From positions 186,001-250,000 of the forward strand of contig JADJRK010000001.1 of assembly GCA_016712285.1 (NCBI GenBank): 64,000 bases of DNA. Direction: 5' to 3'. Position 1 is the first letter of the stretch; each line of letters opens with the position of its first letter. This document shows, in pieces, positions 1 through 9,970 of this stretch. The notes under the pieces are model-generated. The model saw only the letters and a list, made by a program, of their open reading frames with translations, did not search any database and was not told the origin of the DNA. The stretch is from Planctomycetota bacterium. GTDB taxonomy: Bacteria; Planctomycetota; UBA8742; UBA2392. Position numbers and translations under genes: made by a program.

Positions 1-2828
1 GCAGCGGTGTTTACGTTGACCGTGATCGCCGTTGCGCTGGCAAGCGCGCCGTCCCAGGCCCTGATCGTGAACGCCGCAAGCACGCCGTTGGCGTCCTGCG
101 CGCCCTGCCAGATCAGTGTGTCGGTGCTGGTGATCACGGTGCCCGGCGCGACCGGGGTTACGCCAATCAGCAACGTGCCCGTGACAACAGACTCGACTCG
201 GAAATCAATTGTTACGCTGTCGATGTCGGCCTCGTTGGCAGCCGTCGAGAGGGTTGCAAACGTGATGTTGAATGGCGTGTCCTCGGTGGCGCCGGGGATT
301 GTGGCGACGCTGGTCAGCGTGGGCGCGTCGTTGACGTTCGCGATCTCGACCGTGACCTGCACAGCCGGCGTCGAAACGTCAGTGCCGTCGTGGGCAACAA
401 TCGTGAAGGCATTCAGCGCGGCGCCGTTGGCGTCGAGGGCAGGCGTCCACTCAAGGGTGTCGGCGCTGGTGAAGATGGTGCTGCCCGGGGTGACTGCAAC
501 GTTGGCCGGCTGAATGAAGAGTGTGCCGCTTGAGACGGCCTCAACGCGGAAGTTGATCGTGACGGTATCCACGTCGGCTTCGTTTGCGGCGCCGGCCAAC
601 GCGGCGAAAGTAATCGAATAGGTCGTCTCTTCAGTGCCGCCCAGTAGGGTGCTGACGGTGGTCAGCGTCGGCGCGTCGTTGACCGGGTCGATGGTGATGG
701 TGGCGTTCTCGGTGTTGCTGCTGAAGGCCGTGCCTGCGGTGGTGTCCACTGCGGTGGCGCCGTTGCTGCCTGAAGAGCGATCCCAGCCGCGAACCTGGAT
801 TGAGGCGTTGCCGCTCCAATCGGCGTCGGGCACGAACCGGATGCGGGTGTTGGCCGAGTCGCTGGCCAGCAGCACGGCGCTGGTAGCCGACACCGCGCCG
901 AACGAAAGCCAGTTGGTGCCGTTGTTGATTGAGTACTGCCAGTCACCGTTGGTGTTGTCAGCGCCCACAACCGCGATGCCGGTGCCCGGGCCGTCGGCGT
1001 CGGTGATGTCGCCAGAGACGTCAATGTCGTCACCAGTGTTGCTGATGTCGTCTTCATCCTGGTTGCTGAAAGTATAGGGCCCGGCTGCAAACACCGGCGC
1101 GTCGTTGACCGGCGTTACGTTGATGTCGAGCGTGGGCTGGTTGCTGGTGCCTCCTGCGCCGTCGTCGACGGTGAATTGGACGGTGCGCGTGGCTGCGCTG
1201 GGGTTCTGCGACGTGTTCAGGTACGCGATCGCGCGCAGCACGGACTGCGCAATCGCGGGCGTGCACGCCGCGTTGAAGTTGACCTGCAAGGGCGCGCCTG
1301 CAAGGCCGCTGCCCGCGCCAGCCGCCGGGACTGTGCCGATGACAACTTCGCCGCCTGAAAACAAACCGCTCGCGTCGTACTCAACGTTGTTGCCCGTGCG
1401 GCGCATGTCGGTCGTGGTCGCCACGGAAAGTTCGTCTTCAGCCAGCAAGCCGGTCGTGTACTCCACCAGAAGATGGCCCGTGTCGAAATCAGCCAAGGCT
1501 GAGGTGACAGTCGCCGCGCCGTCGAGCAGCGTCGGGGCCGCACCTTCGGTGTAGCCCGCGTTGGAAGCCGCAAGCGTGACTACAGGGGCAGGAGGCGGCA
1601 CACCGTAGCGTTGGCCGAAAACACCCTGGAGGTCGGTGTCCTGTTGGAAGCTGTTCCACACCACTACAAAGTTGCCGTTAGCATCCATGGCAACGGACTG
1701 GCTCTCTTGGGCGCCGGTCGTAAAGGTGTTGACCTGAAATTCGCTACCCACAGCCACGCCAGTGTTGTTGTAGCGCTGCGTGAAGATGCCGTTGACGTCA
1801 CCGTCTTGGCCGAAGCTGGTCCAGGTGATTACGAAGTCGCCATCAACGTCAATGTCCACGGCGGCGTCGGATTGGGAACTGACAAAAGTTGTGTTGACCT
1901 GAAATTCGCCGGTCACGGGAACGCCTGCGCTGGTGTAGCGCCGGGCGAACACGCCCGCCATGTCGCCGTCCTGAAACGGACTTGTCCAAGCCACCACGAA
2001 GTCACCGTCAGCGTCAAGCGCGACCGAGGGGTAAACCTGGCCGTCGAACGTAGTCGTGTTGATCTGGAATTCGCCGCCTGCCGGCACGCCAGCGCTGTCG
2101 TACCGCCGCCCATAGACCCCCATGTTACTGCCGTCCTGGTCCCGGCTGTGCCAGACCACGACAAACTGGCCCGTGCCGTCCATGTCTACCGAGGCTTCAG
2201 CCTGCCTGTCCAAGACGTAGGTGTTGACCTGAAGCTCGCCGGTCACGGGGATGCCTGCGTTGGTGTACTTTCGAGCGAAGACTCCGTAGTCGCTGGTGTC
2301 CTGTCCGAAACTCTGCCATGTGACCACAAAGTTGCCGTTAGCATCCATAGCGACGCCGGCGTAAATCTGCTCGCCCGTCGTCGTAGTGTTAACTTGAAAC
2401 TCTGATCCCGCGGCAACGCCGGCGCTGGTGAAGCGTTGGGCGAAGATCTCGTGCTGCGTCAGCGCATTCAAGCTCTGCCACGCGACGACAAAGTCACCAT
2501 CATCATCCATTGCGACGGCCGGGTTGCGCTGGTGGTTCGCCACAGTCGTGTTGACAAGAAACTCGGCTCCAACCGGCGTGCCCGCGCTGCTGTATCGCTG
2601 CGCGTAGACTCCATCGGTCGTGCCGAAGTCCTGGCCGGTACTGGTCCACACCACCACGTAGTTGCCGTTGGCATCGGACGCGACTCCGCAGTCATTGGTA
2701 GCGAGGCGTTGATGGTTAGTGACCGTCGTGTTGACCTGGAACTCGCTGCCAAGGGGCCCGAACTGGGCGGCTGCGGTTGTTGCCAGCAATGCGAGCGTCA
2801 GGACTGTCAGGATCGTCGGCTTTGTCAT
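1..2828 (-). CDS. Secreted repeat protein with cadherin-like domains (C-terminus outside window)
   Basis: The frame is open from an ATG at 2828 to the left edge (about 942 residues seen). I checked it for register near 2408, 1484 and 680 and found no break. It opens with a signal peptide (MTKPTILTVLTLALLA, then TTAAAQ). About seven repeats of roughly 52 residues follow, each with a core like GNFVVVWQSFGQD, then GVFAQRY and EFQVNT. From about residue 420 the protein changes to bacterial cadherin/Ig-like domains carrying PVNDAP-type linkers, a calcium-binding adhesin style. It is presumably exported and surface-located. No catalytic motif is visible. The C-terminal anchor, if any, lies outside the window. 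It is divergent from the alpha-2-macroglobulin gene. Confidence 0.85.
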   Translation of the reverse strand, partial: MTKPTILTVLTLALLATTAAAQFGPLGSEFQVNTTVTNHQRLATNDCGVASDANGNYVVVWTSTGQDFGTTDGVYAQRYSSAGTPVGAEFLVNTTVANHQRNPAVAMDDDGDFVVAWQSLNALTQHEIFAQRFTSAGVAAGSEFQVNTTTTGEQIYAGVAMDANGNFVVTWQSFGQDTSDYGVFARKYTNAGIPVTGELQVNTYVLDRQAEASVDMDGTGQFVVVWHSRDQDGSNMGVYGRRYDSAGVPAGGEFQINTTTFDGQVYPSVALDADGDFVVAWTSPFQDGDMAGVFARRYTSAGVPVTGEFQVNTTFVSSQSDAAVDIDVDGDFVITWTSFGQDGDVNGIFTQRYNNTGVAVGSEFQVNTFTTGAQESQSVAMDANGNFVVVWNSFQQDTDLQGVFGQRYGVPPPAPVVTLAASNAGYTEGAAPTLLDGAATVTSALADFDTGHLLVEYTTGLLAEDELSVATTTDMRRTGNNVEYDASGLFSGGEVVIGTVPAAGAGSGLAGAPLQVNFNAACTPAIAQSVLRAIAYLNTSQNPSAATRTVQFTVDDGAGGTSNQPTLDINVTPVNDAPVFAAGPYTFSNQDEDDISNTGDDIDVSGDITDADGPGTGIAVVGADNTNGDWQYSINNGTNWLSFGAVSATSAVLLASDSANTRIRFVPDADWSGNASIQVRGWDRSSGSNGATAVDTTAGTAFSSNTENATITIDPVNDAPTLTTVSTLLGGTEETTYSITFAALAGAANEADVDTVTINFRVEAVSSGTLFIQPANVAVTPGSTIFTSADTLEWTPALDANGAALNAFTIVAHDGTDVSTPAVQVTVEIANVNDAPTLTSVATIPGATEDTPFNITFATLSTAANEADIDSVTIDFRVESVVTGTLLIGVTPVAPGTVITSTDTLIWQGAQDANGVLAAFTIRAWDGALASATAITVNVNTA

Positions 2829-3165
2829 TTCTAACCTCTGGTGGGCTTGCAACCGTTCATGGCGCGGGTTTGGCCTGACCGCGGCTACCGCGGCAACCCG
2901 AGCGCGTGCTTTGTTGATCATCCGATGATGAAACTTAGGGCACGAAAGGTAGTAGTGCGGTGCGTTATGGGCAACCATAATCTGTACCAACTTTGTGCAT
3001 TGACCAGATATTTACGCTTGAAAAACATGATGCGCGGCGCTTCCACCCTGTGCACGCCCGCGAAACGCACAGCCGGGCCTTTTGTGCAGATATGACGAAC
3101 CTTCAGCCATGCGATGCGTTTGAACAACTTCCGGGAGTCAGCGCTTCACATACAGGGGTCTGGGC
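2829..3165. other. Divergent intergenic region
   Basis: This is a 337-bp gap between the divergent secreted-protein and alpha-2-macroglobulin genes. It is less GC-rich than its surroundings and must hold both promoters. A TTGACC at about 2999 could be a -35 element for the plus-strand gene, but no convincing -10 lies at the right spacing. Small frames here look random. Confidence 0.5.
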
Positions 3166-6100
3166 ATGCATCGCAACCTTCTCGCCGTGGCGGCGGTCCT
3201 TTCTGTGACCGTTCTCTTCCTCTTTGTCTCCGCGCTCGTTTCACGCTCGTCCCTTGCACAAAATCGCGAAGCCGAAACCCAGGCCGCACTGGCTGCAGCC
3301 GACACCGCGTTTGACGAAAAACGCTATGCCGACGCGGCCAGCGGTTACCGGGGGGTGGTCGATGAATTGCGCTCGGGCCAGGATCGCAACCGCGCCGTCA
3401 CCCGCACGCTCGTCAGCCTGGCTGAAGCCGCCGACCACGCCGGCATGGACGCGCTGGCGGCCAAGCCCGGCTTGTCGAAGTTTCTGCGCCGGATCGACCG
3501 GGCCGACACGCTGCTCGAAGGCTACCGCATGGCGGCGCTGTACTACGCCGGCCGCGACCACGACTTCCACGCCGGCCGCAACGGCATTCGCGAGTATGAG
3601 CTGGATACCAGCAAGCTCGAGGCCGAAGAAGCCCGCAACTGGCGCTATGTGAACACGGCGCTCGCTGACGTGGAGTCGGCGCGCTGGCTGATGTTCGAGG
3701 CCTGGAGTGTCAGCAAGTCACTGATGGACCAGCGCCAGGACGCCGCCAGCAAGGCGCAGCTTGAGCTTCACGTTGCCGTGACGCTCGAGTACTGCGACCT
3801 GCTTGAGGTGAATGACCGCCTTCTGGGCGGTACGCGCAACGAAATGCACTTCTTTGGCAGCGATTACGGCTTCGGCGGAAAGCGTCCAGCGCCGCCCCCG
3901 GAACCGGAGGGATTCCCAGAAGAAGTAGATCCCAGCGACGAACCAACCGAAGGCGAATCAGCGCCAGACACGGAAGCCGAAACCGCTCCGACAGCAGTCA
4001 CCCCGGCTGAAGAACCGTTCACCCGCCGCGGCTACTACTTGCAGCCGCAGTACCCGTCGCTGCCGACGATCGAAGCATTGTTTGAGACCGCGACCCGCCG
4101 CGCCGAAGACCTGAAAGACAAGGCGATGCAGGCGACGATTCTGTACCGGCGCGCGGTCCTGATGCTGAACGTGGGACTCTATGGAAGCGCCGAGCTGAAT
4201 GCAGCGCTGACCGACTGGCGCAACGGGGCCTCGGCTGAACCGCAGATGTCCCGCGACCCGCGTCCACTGCTCCGCAAGCTGCTGCGCGAGCATGGCGGCA
4301 GCATTTGGGACGACGAAGCACGCTTTCTGCTGGGTTACATCGGCTACTACCTGAATGACTTCGCCTCGGCGCGCACGGAGTTTGCGCTGCTCGAAAAGGA
4401 CTTCCCGAAGTCGCGCTATATCGGCGAAGCGCGGCGGCTGATCCAGGTGATCGAGTTTCCGCAGGTGTTCACGAGCTTCAGCACCGGCGGCGCAGACCAC
4501 GCGCTGGTGGCGCCCGGCGAAGCGTTGGCGGTAAGCGTTTACGCGCGCAACGTGGAAAGCGTGAACATCAGCCTGCGACCCCTCCAGCTGGGGCAGTTGC
4601 TCGCGTCCGCACCAGGCGCCGCGCATGTGTACAACGACCTGGCTGAGCTTGAGAAGTTGCCGGGGTTTGAGCTCGCGCTGGGGCAAAGCGTGCTCGACCA
4701 GTCGTTCAAGCTGAACGCTGAGTCGCGCCACTTCTATGGCATACGCGAGGCGCTGCCGCTGTTTACCGGCGCCCCGGGCGTGTATGTGCTCGAGATCGCG
4801 GGCGGCCCGGTGCGTGAGCGCAAGTTGGTACAGGTCGCCGACCTGTCGGTGCAGCGCCGCCGCCTGAAGACGAGCGAGCAGTTCTGGGTGACCACGCGCC
4901 ACGGCCGTCCGCTCGCCAATGCGCTGATCCGCGGCGGCTATCACGAGAACCTGTTCGTCTCGGTGCCCTATCGCGAGACTGTGCCCGTGGACGCGAAGGA
5001 CCCGACCCGCGGCACCACCCAGGTCACGCGCTTTCGCGAGGAACGCCAACTGGTACAGCACGAAGTGAAAGGCGCGACGGATGCTAGCGGGCTTTTTGAA
5101 ACAGACTTGCCGCCCCACGAAGTAACAAACTTCTGGGCCGCGATTGACGTCAACGGCACGGTGTTTCTGATCAACCACAGCAGCGGCCCCCTCAGCATCG
5201 AAGCACCGGCCGACTGGATACCCCAGCCGCAACCCGCGCCGCAGACCGACCTGCGCGCCTTTGTCTACTCCGACCGGCCGGTGTATCGCCCCGGCGACGC
5301 GGCGTGGCTGCGTGTGATCACCCGCGCGCCGATGGGGCAGGCCGAGCTAGCCGGGCAGGCTGTTGTGCTGCGCGTGCTGTATGGCGGCGTGGAACAGTAC
5401 CGTGCCGATGTTGTGCTGAACGAGTTCGGGTGTGCCACGGCGCGCTTTGACGTGCCGGTTGGCGCGCCAGTGGGGGACTACCAGGTTCTGGTCCAGAACC
5501 CCCGCATCGGCGGCGAGACCACCTTCCGCATGAAGGTGCTGGAGTACTTCAAGAAAGACGTGAAGCTTGAGATTGTCGCGCCCGCAGACACACTGGTGCC
5601 CGGCAGCAGCGCCGAGATTCCTGTGGTGTTTTCGTATCACGCGGGCGGCGCCGTGCAGGGCAGCGAAGTGACGTACCGCGTCAGCGCCCGCGCCCAGGGC
5701 GGAAAGGCGTGGCAGCCAGTCGCGGGTCGCGCGCACACCAACCTTGAGGGGCGCGTGCTGGTGGTGTTGAACACGGACCGCATCAGCCGCGATGCCGGGG
5801 GCCAGGCGGTAACGCTGACGATTGACGCCGAGGGCACAGGCCCCGGCGGGCAAGTCGTGCACGCGCAAGCAACCGCGCGCATCAGCGGCTCAGGGATCAC
5901 CGTCACCGAGCAGTGGCCGCAGGCGAATTGGCAGACCGCCAACAACCTGCCCCTGAAGCTGCGGGTGAACGACTCCGCGGGCAAACGCCTTCGTGCCACG
6001 GGTGAATACACCGTCTGGCGCATTACCGACCAGACCAGCCTGCTGGCTTCGGACTGGACCAACCCCAGTATCCGCAGCGTTGTTTCAAGGAGCTATGACG

Positions 6101-9100
6101 ACGGCGGCCGCGCAGACGCAGTGACGATCCAGTTGCCTGCGGCAACGGGGCGCTACTACATCCAGGTACGGGGCAACGCCGATGGCGAGAGCTTCACGCT
6201 GACCCACCGGGTGTTGCTGGTCAGCCGCGGCGAGTTGGACAACCGCGTGCTGTCGGTACTGCCGGAGTTCAACAGCTTCGACCTCACGACGCCGGCCAGA
6301 CTGCTGTTGTGCCAGCCGGCTGCCGGTGATGTGCTGCTCAGCCGTCACGCCAACGGCTTCGAAAGCGGCCATCGTGTGGTGGTTGGCGCGCCGGCAATGG
6401 GTGTTCACGAGCTGCTGGTTGGAGAGGGCGACGCGCCGCATTGTTTCATCAGTGCGCGGGCCGTCCGCTGGGGCGGCTTGAGTGCAGCACAGTATGGCGT
6501 AAGCGTGCGGCCGGCATCGCGGGCGATCCAGACCAGCGTGCGATTTGACCAGGCGCAGTACAAACCCGGCGACGTCGCAACCGCTGACATTTTCACCGTG
6601 GACTACCGCGGCGAGCCGGTGCAGGCCGAGGTTGCGCTATCGGTGTGGGACAGCGCGCTGAAGGAGTTCGCGTCAAGCGCGCTTGAGGCCAGCCTGTACG
6701 ACCACTTCTACTCTGGCGTCAGTGACTTCCTGGCCCGCGACGAGAACCTGGGCGCGCGCACGCGCGTATCCGCGACGCGGCGAAACGACGCCCGCGTCAA
6801 GCGCTGGCGCATCTACAGCATGCCGCCGGGCAGCTTCTTCTACGGCGCCCAAAGCTGGACCACGCGTCGCCAGTACAGGCTGCTCGGGATGATGGAGAAC
6901 CCGGAAGATCTGTATGAAGACATGCGCATCGCGCAGGAAGCAATGCATTCGATGGATGAAGACTGGGACGGCGCCGCCCCGAAGGAGTCTGCAGACCCGT
7001 ACTACGGCGAGAACTCCGCCGTTGGCCTCGGCGGAGGCGGCGGACGTGGTGGAGCCGGCGGCCTTGCCTATCGCCGAGCACGCGGCGGTGGCGGCAGGCC
7101 GCGCACTGAATCGCGGGAGCGCAGCGACTTCCGCGACAGCGCATTCTTCAGCGCCGACATTCGCACCAACGAAAAGGGCTTCGCCAGCGTCAGTTTCACG
7201 CTGCCGGACAACCTGACCGAGTGGACCTTTGAGGCAACTGCGTCCGACCGCGCAGCCGCCATCGGCCAGTGCAGCGGCACCTTCAAGGCCGCACGTGACC
7301 TCAGCCTGCGCATGGTCGGCCCGCGCGGTTTGACCGAGGGCGATGAAGTGGAACTCAGCGCCCTTGTCCAGAACCTCGGGCAAGAGACTGACGCTGTAAG
7401 CTGCCGCGTGACCCTGAACGTAGAGGGCTCAACTGCGCCGCTGTCGTTGCTGGCCGCGTCAAGCCCTGAGCACATAAGCATCCTGCCCGGCATGAGCCAG
7501 GAAGTGCGCTTTCGGGTGAAGGTCGGGGGCTATGGTCTCGCGACGCTCAAGGTCGAGGCCATCGGGCAAAGCGATTCCGACAGCCTGGTCTGGAAGTACT
7601 CCGTGGCACCGCGCGGTATAGCGGTGAGTTCGACCGCAAGCTTCCGGTTCGAACCCGGCCAGGATGTGCTGGCCCTGGCAACGGACCTGCCCACCGGTGC
7701 GCTGCTCGACCGCAGCAGCGTCAGCATCCAGTTCCATGGCTCGCTGATCGGAAGCGTGGTGGATGCGCTGCCCGGCCTGGTGAATTATCCGTATGGGTGC
7801 GCCGAGCAGACGACGAACAAGTTCGTGCCGTTGCTGTCGGTGCTGCAACTGCTCAAGGCGTACAACCTTGATGTCCATGAAATCGGCAAGACACGCGTCA
7901 GCTACAACGGCGTGGTCGAGGCCGAGAACTGGCCCGCGCAACTGAGCAACGCCCGCGAGATCCAGAAGATGGTCGACATCGGGTTTGGCAATCTGCGCGG
8001 CTACCAGAATACCGACGGTGGCTGGGGCTGGTTCGGGAACAATGGCAGCAGTCCGCACCTCAGCGCGACCGTGCTTGCGGGTTTGTGCAGTGCGCGCCAG
8101 GTGGCAGCCGGCATCGGTCTAAGCCTGCCGGCGACCGAAGCGGTGATGAACGCGATGTTCGCGCGCGGCGCAGAGTTCCTGATTCAAGCGGCTGCGGAGA
8201 TGAGCTACGACCCCGCACTGCGCGCCCGCGCCCTGTATGGCGCGGCGTGGGCGATTTCGTTTCTGCCCGTGCCGGTTGCCGGCGAGAAAGACCCGTATGC
8301 TGACGCCCGCACCACCTTGCATCAGCGGCTGATTTCCGCACAAGCGGCCTTGGGAAGTGACCCGACAGCGGTAGCCGAAAACGGCGGCGGCAGCGCCGGC
8401 CTGGCTTCACTGGCACTCGCGCTTCACCATGCCGGCCGTACAGCCGATGCAAAGGCCGTAGTGAAGCTGTTGCTGGCGCTGGCCGAGAAAGACAGCCGGG
8501 GGATGACTACCTTTCCATCGGGCAGTGATCGCGACCTTGCGTGGCACGACGTTCCGGTCGAGGCGCACGCGCTGGCCATCCAGGCCATAGCGACTGTGAA
8601 TGTCGCCGAGCCCGTGCTTCAGCAGGCAGTGCAGAGCCTGCTGCATTCGAAGAGTGGCGGAGGTTGGGGCAGCACCCGCTCGACGGGCCAAGCAATTGCC
8701 GCCCTGGGTGCCTATCTTGAAGCGAATAAGGAACAGGCCGCAGAGGCGCGAGTAGGCATACGCCTGGGCGCGGCAACGATCGGCACGTTCGAGCGCACCA
8801 CCGACCGGCTGCTCTCGGCCCGCACGCGCTGGGACATTCGCGGCGACATGTTGAAAGAGCACGGCGCCACACTCAATCTCGCGCGCAGCGGTACTGCGGC
8901 AGTAACCGGCAGCGTAACAGTGCGCGCGTTTCTTCCGATCGATAAGCCGGTGGCGGAGACCTCCAACGGCGTACAGGTGAAACGAAGCTACAGCCGACGC
9001 ACAGCCGTTGAGCGAGATGTCGAAGTGGAAGTGCAGGACGAAAACGGAAGGGTACTGCGGCGCACGACTGAGAAGCGCGTTGAGCACAAGTACGCACCGA

Positions 9101-9471
9101 TGCACGACGGCGATGAATTGAAAGTGGGAGATATTATTAGTGTAACAATTCAGGTGGCTGCGAAGGCCGGCGAGCGGTATTTCTGCATAGAGGATGCGCG
9201 CCCAAGCTGCGTCGAGCCGATTTCCAGCCGCTATGAGCGTGTACCGGGGCTGGTGGAGGCAGTGGGGGGGCTCACACTGACTAAAGAAGAAAGAGATACC
9301 ACAACGAACTTTTATGCAGCCGACCTCGACAGCAAAGGCCAAATCACTTTCCGGTACGACTGCGTGGTAGTGGCCGCAGGCAAGTTCACTGCATTGCCGG
9401 CCAAGGCATTCAACATGTACAACGAAAACCAGTCAGGACACAGCAACAGCACAACCCTGGCAGTGAAGTAG
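3166..9471 (+). CDS. Alpha-2-macroglobulin family protein
   Basis: This 2101-residue protein has an N-terminal hydrophobic segment (about residues 4-31) acting as signal or membrane anchor, then a helical TPR-like region (to about 450) with an acidic Pro/Glu linker near 245-285. A long series of macroglobulin beta domains follows. The thioester motif YPYGCAEQTT has its cysteine at about residue 1545, followed by the alpha/alpha-toroid repeats of the thioester domain and a C-terminal receptor-binding-like domain. Family members are thought to trap attacking proteases in the periplasm. Before the thioester domain there is a glycine-rich insert (about 1285-1310), a plausible flexible bait segment. 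Bacterial relatives are usually lipoproteins beside a penicillin-binding protein; here there is no lipobox and no pbpC neighbour. The start ATG has only a weak ribosome site (AGGGGT). Confidence 0.93.
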   Translation: MHRNLLAVAAVLSVTVLFLFVSALVSRSSLAQNREAETQAALAAADTAFDEKRYADAASGYRGVVDELRSGQDRNRAVTRTLVSLAEAADHAGMDALAAKPGLSKFLRRIDRADTLLEGYRMAALYYAGRDHDFHAGRNGIREYELDTSKLEAEEARNWRYVNTALADVESARWLMFEAWSVSKSLMDQRQDAASKAQLELHVAVTLEYCDLLEVNDRLLGGTRNEMHFFGSDYGFGGKRPAPPPEPEGFPEEVDPSDEPTEGESAPDTEAETAPTAVTPAEEPFTRRGYYLQPQYPSLPTIEALFETATRRAEDLKDKAMQATILYRRAVLMLNVGLYGSAELNAALTDWRNGASAEPQMSRDPRPLLRKLLREHGGSIWDDEARFLLGYIGYYLNDFASARTEFALLEKDFPKSRYIGEARRLIQVIEFPQVFTSFSTGGADHALVAPGEALAVSVYARNVESVNISLRPLQLGQLLASAPGAAHVYNDLAELEKLPGFELALGQSVLDQSFKLNAESRHFYGIREALPLFTGAPGVYVLEIAGGPVRERKLVQVADLSVQRRRLKTSEQFWVTTRHGRPLANALIRGGYHENLFVSVPYRETVPVDAKDPTRGTTQVTRFREERQLVQHEVKGATDASGLFETDLPPHEVTNFWAAIDVNGTVFLINHSSGPLSIEAPADWIPQPQPAPQTDLRAFVYSDRPVYRPGDAAWLRVITRAPMGQAELAGQAVVLRVLYGGVEQYRADVVLNEFGCATARFDVPVGAPVGDYQVLVQNPRIGGETTFRMKVLEYFKKDVKLEIVAPADTLVPGSSAEIPVVFSYHAGGAVQGSEVTYRVSARAQGGKAWQPVAGRAHTNLEGRVLVVLNTDRISRDAGGQAVTLTIDAEGTGPGGQVVHAQATARISGSGITVTEQWPQANWQTANNLPLKLRVNDSAGKRLRATGEYTVWRITDQTSLLASDWTNPSIRSVVSRSYDDGGRADAVTIQLPAATGRYYIQVRGNADGESFTLTHRVLLVSRGELDNRVLSVLPEFNSFDLTTPARLLLCQPAAGDVLLSRHANGFESGHRVVVGAPAMGVHELLVGEGDAPHCFISARAVRWGGLSAAQYGVSVRPASRAIQTSVRFDQAQYKPGDVATADIFTVDYRGEPVQAEVALSVWDSALKEFASSALEASLYDHFYSGVSDFLARDENLGARTRVSATRRNDARVKRWRIYSMPPGSFFYGAQSWTTRRQYRLLGMMENPEDLYEDMRIAQEAMHSMDEDWDGAAPKESADPYYGENSAVGLGGGGGRGGAGGLAYRRARGGGGRPRTESRERSDFRDSAFFSADIRTNEKGFASVSFTLPDNLTEWTFEATASDRAAAIGQCSGTFKAARDLSLRMVGPRGLTEGDEVELSALVQNLGQETDAVSCRVTLNVEGSTAPLSLLAASSPEHISILPGMSQEVRFRVKVGGYGLATLKVEAIGQSDSDSLVWKYSVAPRGIAVSSTASFRFEPGQDVLALATDLPTGALLDRSSVSIQFHGSLIGSVVDALPGLVNYPYGCAEQTTNKFVPLLSVLQLLKAYNLDVHEIGKTRVSYNGVVEAENWPAQLSNAREIQKMVDIGFGNLRGYQNTDGGWGWFGNNGSSPHLSATVLAGLCSARQVAAGIGLSLPATEAVMNAMFARGAEFLIQAAAEMSYDPALRARALYGAAWAISFLPVPVAGEKDPYADARTTLHQRLISAQAALGSDPTAVAENGGGSAGLASLALALHHAGRTADAKAVVKLLLALAEKDSRGMTTFPSGSDRDLAWHDVPVEAHALAIQAIATVNVAEPVLQQAVQSLLHSKSGGGWGSTRSTGQAIAALGAYLEANKEQAAEARVGIRLGAATIGTFERTTDRLLSARTRWDIRGDMLKEHGATLNLARSGTAAVTGSVTVRAFLPIDKPVAETSNGVQVKRSYSRRTAVERDVEVEVQDENGRVLRRTTEKRVEHKYAPMHDGDELKVGDIISVTIQVAAKAGERYFCIEDARPSCVEPISSRYERVPGLVEAVGGLTLTKEERDTTTNFYAADLDSKGQITFRYDCVVVAAGKFTALPAKAFNMYNENQSGHSNSTTLAVK

Positions 9472-9721
9472 CGGCGAGGGAGAGCTGGAGCGGGCACGCG
9501 CAAACTTAATGGAGCGCTGGCGCAGGCACTCTAGGAGTCGGGTCCGCGGCGGGCGGACCCCAAGGCCTGGAAGCCAACTCTGCGATGCAACTTAAGGTCG
9601 CCACATCGTCGTGATTGCCAAACAAAAGGCATCGAAGCGCCAACCACATCAGGTGGCACAAATAGAATCAGGTGGCACAACAGAACTCGCCTCCAAACCA
9701 ACTTAAGAGGCGAGTGTGAGT
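9472..9721. other. Intergenic region left of the integrative element
   Basis: No gene is supported here. It contains a 14-bp direct repeat (see 9648-9680) and, at 9483-9495, a 13-bp match to the outer edge of the right attachment repeat. Part of it may be debris from earlier integration events at the tRNA site. Confidence 0.4.
9648..9680. repeat. Two 14-bp direct repeats
   Basis: ATCAGGTGGCACAA occurs at 9648-9661 and again at 9667-9680, 19 bp apart, just outside the left attachment repeat. The spacing is close to two helical turns, so it could be a protein-binding site. No function can be assigned. Confidence 0.6.
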
Positions 9722-9769
9722 CTGGAGCGGGCGAAGGGGTTCGAACCCTCGACCACCTGCTTGGGAACG
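9722..9769 (-). repeat. Left attachment site: 3' fragment of tRNA-Gly(CCC)
   Basis: This 48-bp sequence is identical to 41841-41888. Read on the minus strand it runs from the anticodon loop (TTCCCAA) through the 3' anticodon stem, a T arm with GGTTCGAACCC, the 3' acceptor strand CGCCCGC and an encoded TCCA end. That is the 3' part of a tRNA-Gly with anticodon CCC. The 5' anticodon stem (CCTGC would be needed) and the rest of the tRNA are missing, so this is not a functional tRNA. Tyrosine integrases commonly use such 3' tRNA segments as attachment cores, and one lies 200 bp away. Confidence 0.9.
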
Positions 9770-9970
9770 GCGGTCCCAGCTTCATTCGCATTTTCGCATA
9801 AACCCTGACGCCAGCAATAGAACTGCTATTTCAAGCGTGTTCAGTGCTGTGGCTTTGCTGTCGAGTACGGTCGTAACCGGACGCCTCGGTCCCATCCTTA
9901 GGTAGGAAATTGGTGGCAGTTTTGTCGGAGTGTTCCGGCGTCGCTGCTCCCTCAACCAAAGGAGGATGAG

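Noticed and set aside
1..2405. Several long plus-strand frames (7-513, 634-1077, 1611-2405)
   Set aside because: They are antisense shadows of the continuous minus-strand secreted-protein frame and lack family-like sequence.
3958..9342. Long minus-strand frames opposite the alpha-2-macroglobulin gene
   Set aside because: High GC leaves antisense frames open; the plus strand has a complete recognisable protein.
9483..9495. Possible third attachment remnant (13-bp match)
   Set aside because: Too short, and the match does not extend into the tRNA T arm.
9722..9769. Functional tRNA-Gly gene
   Set aside because: The 5' half and the 5' anticodon stem are missing at both copies; only the 3' fragment is present.
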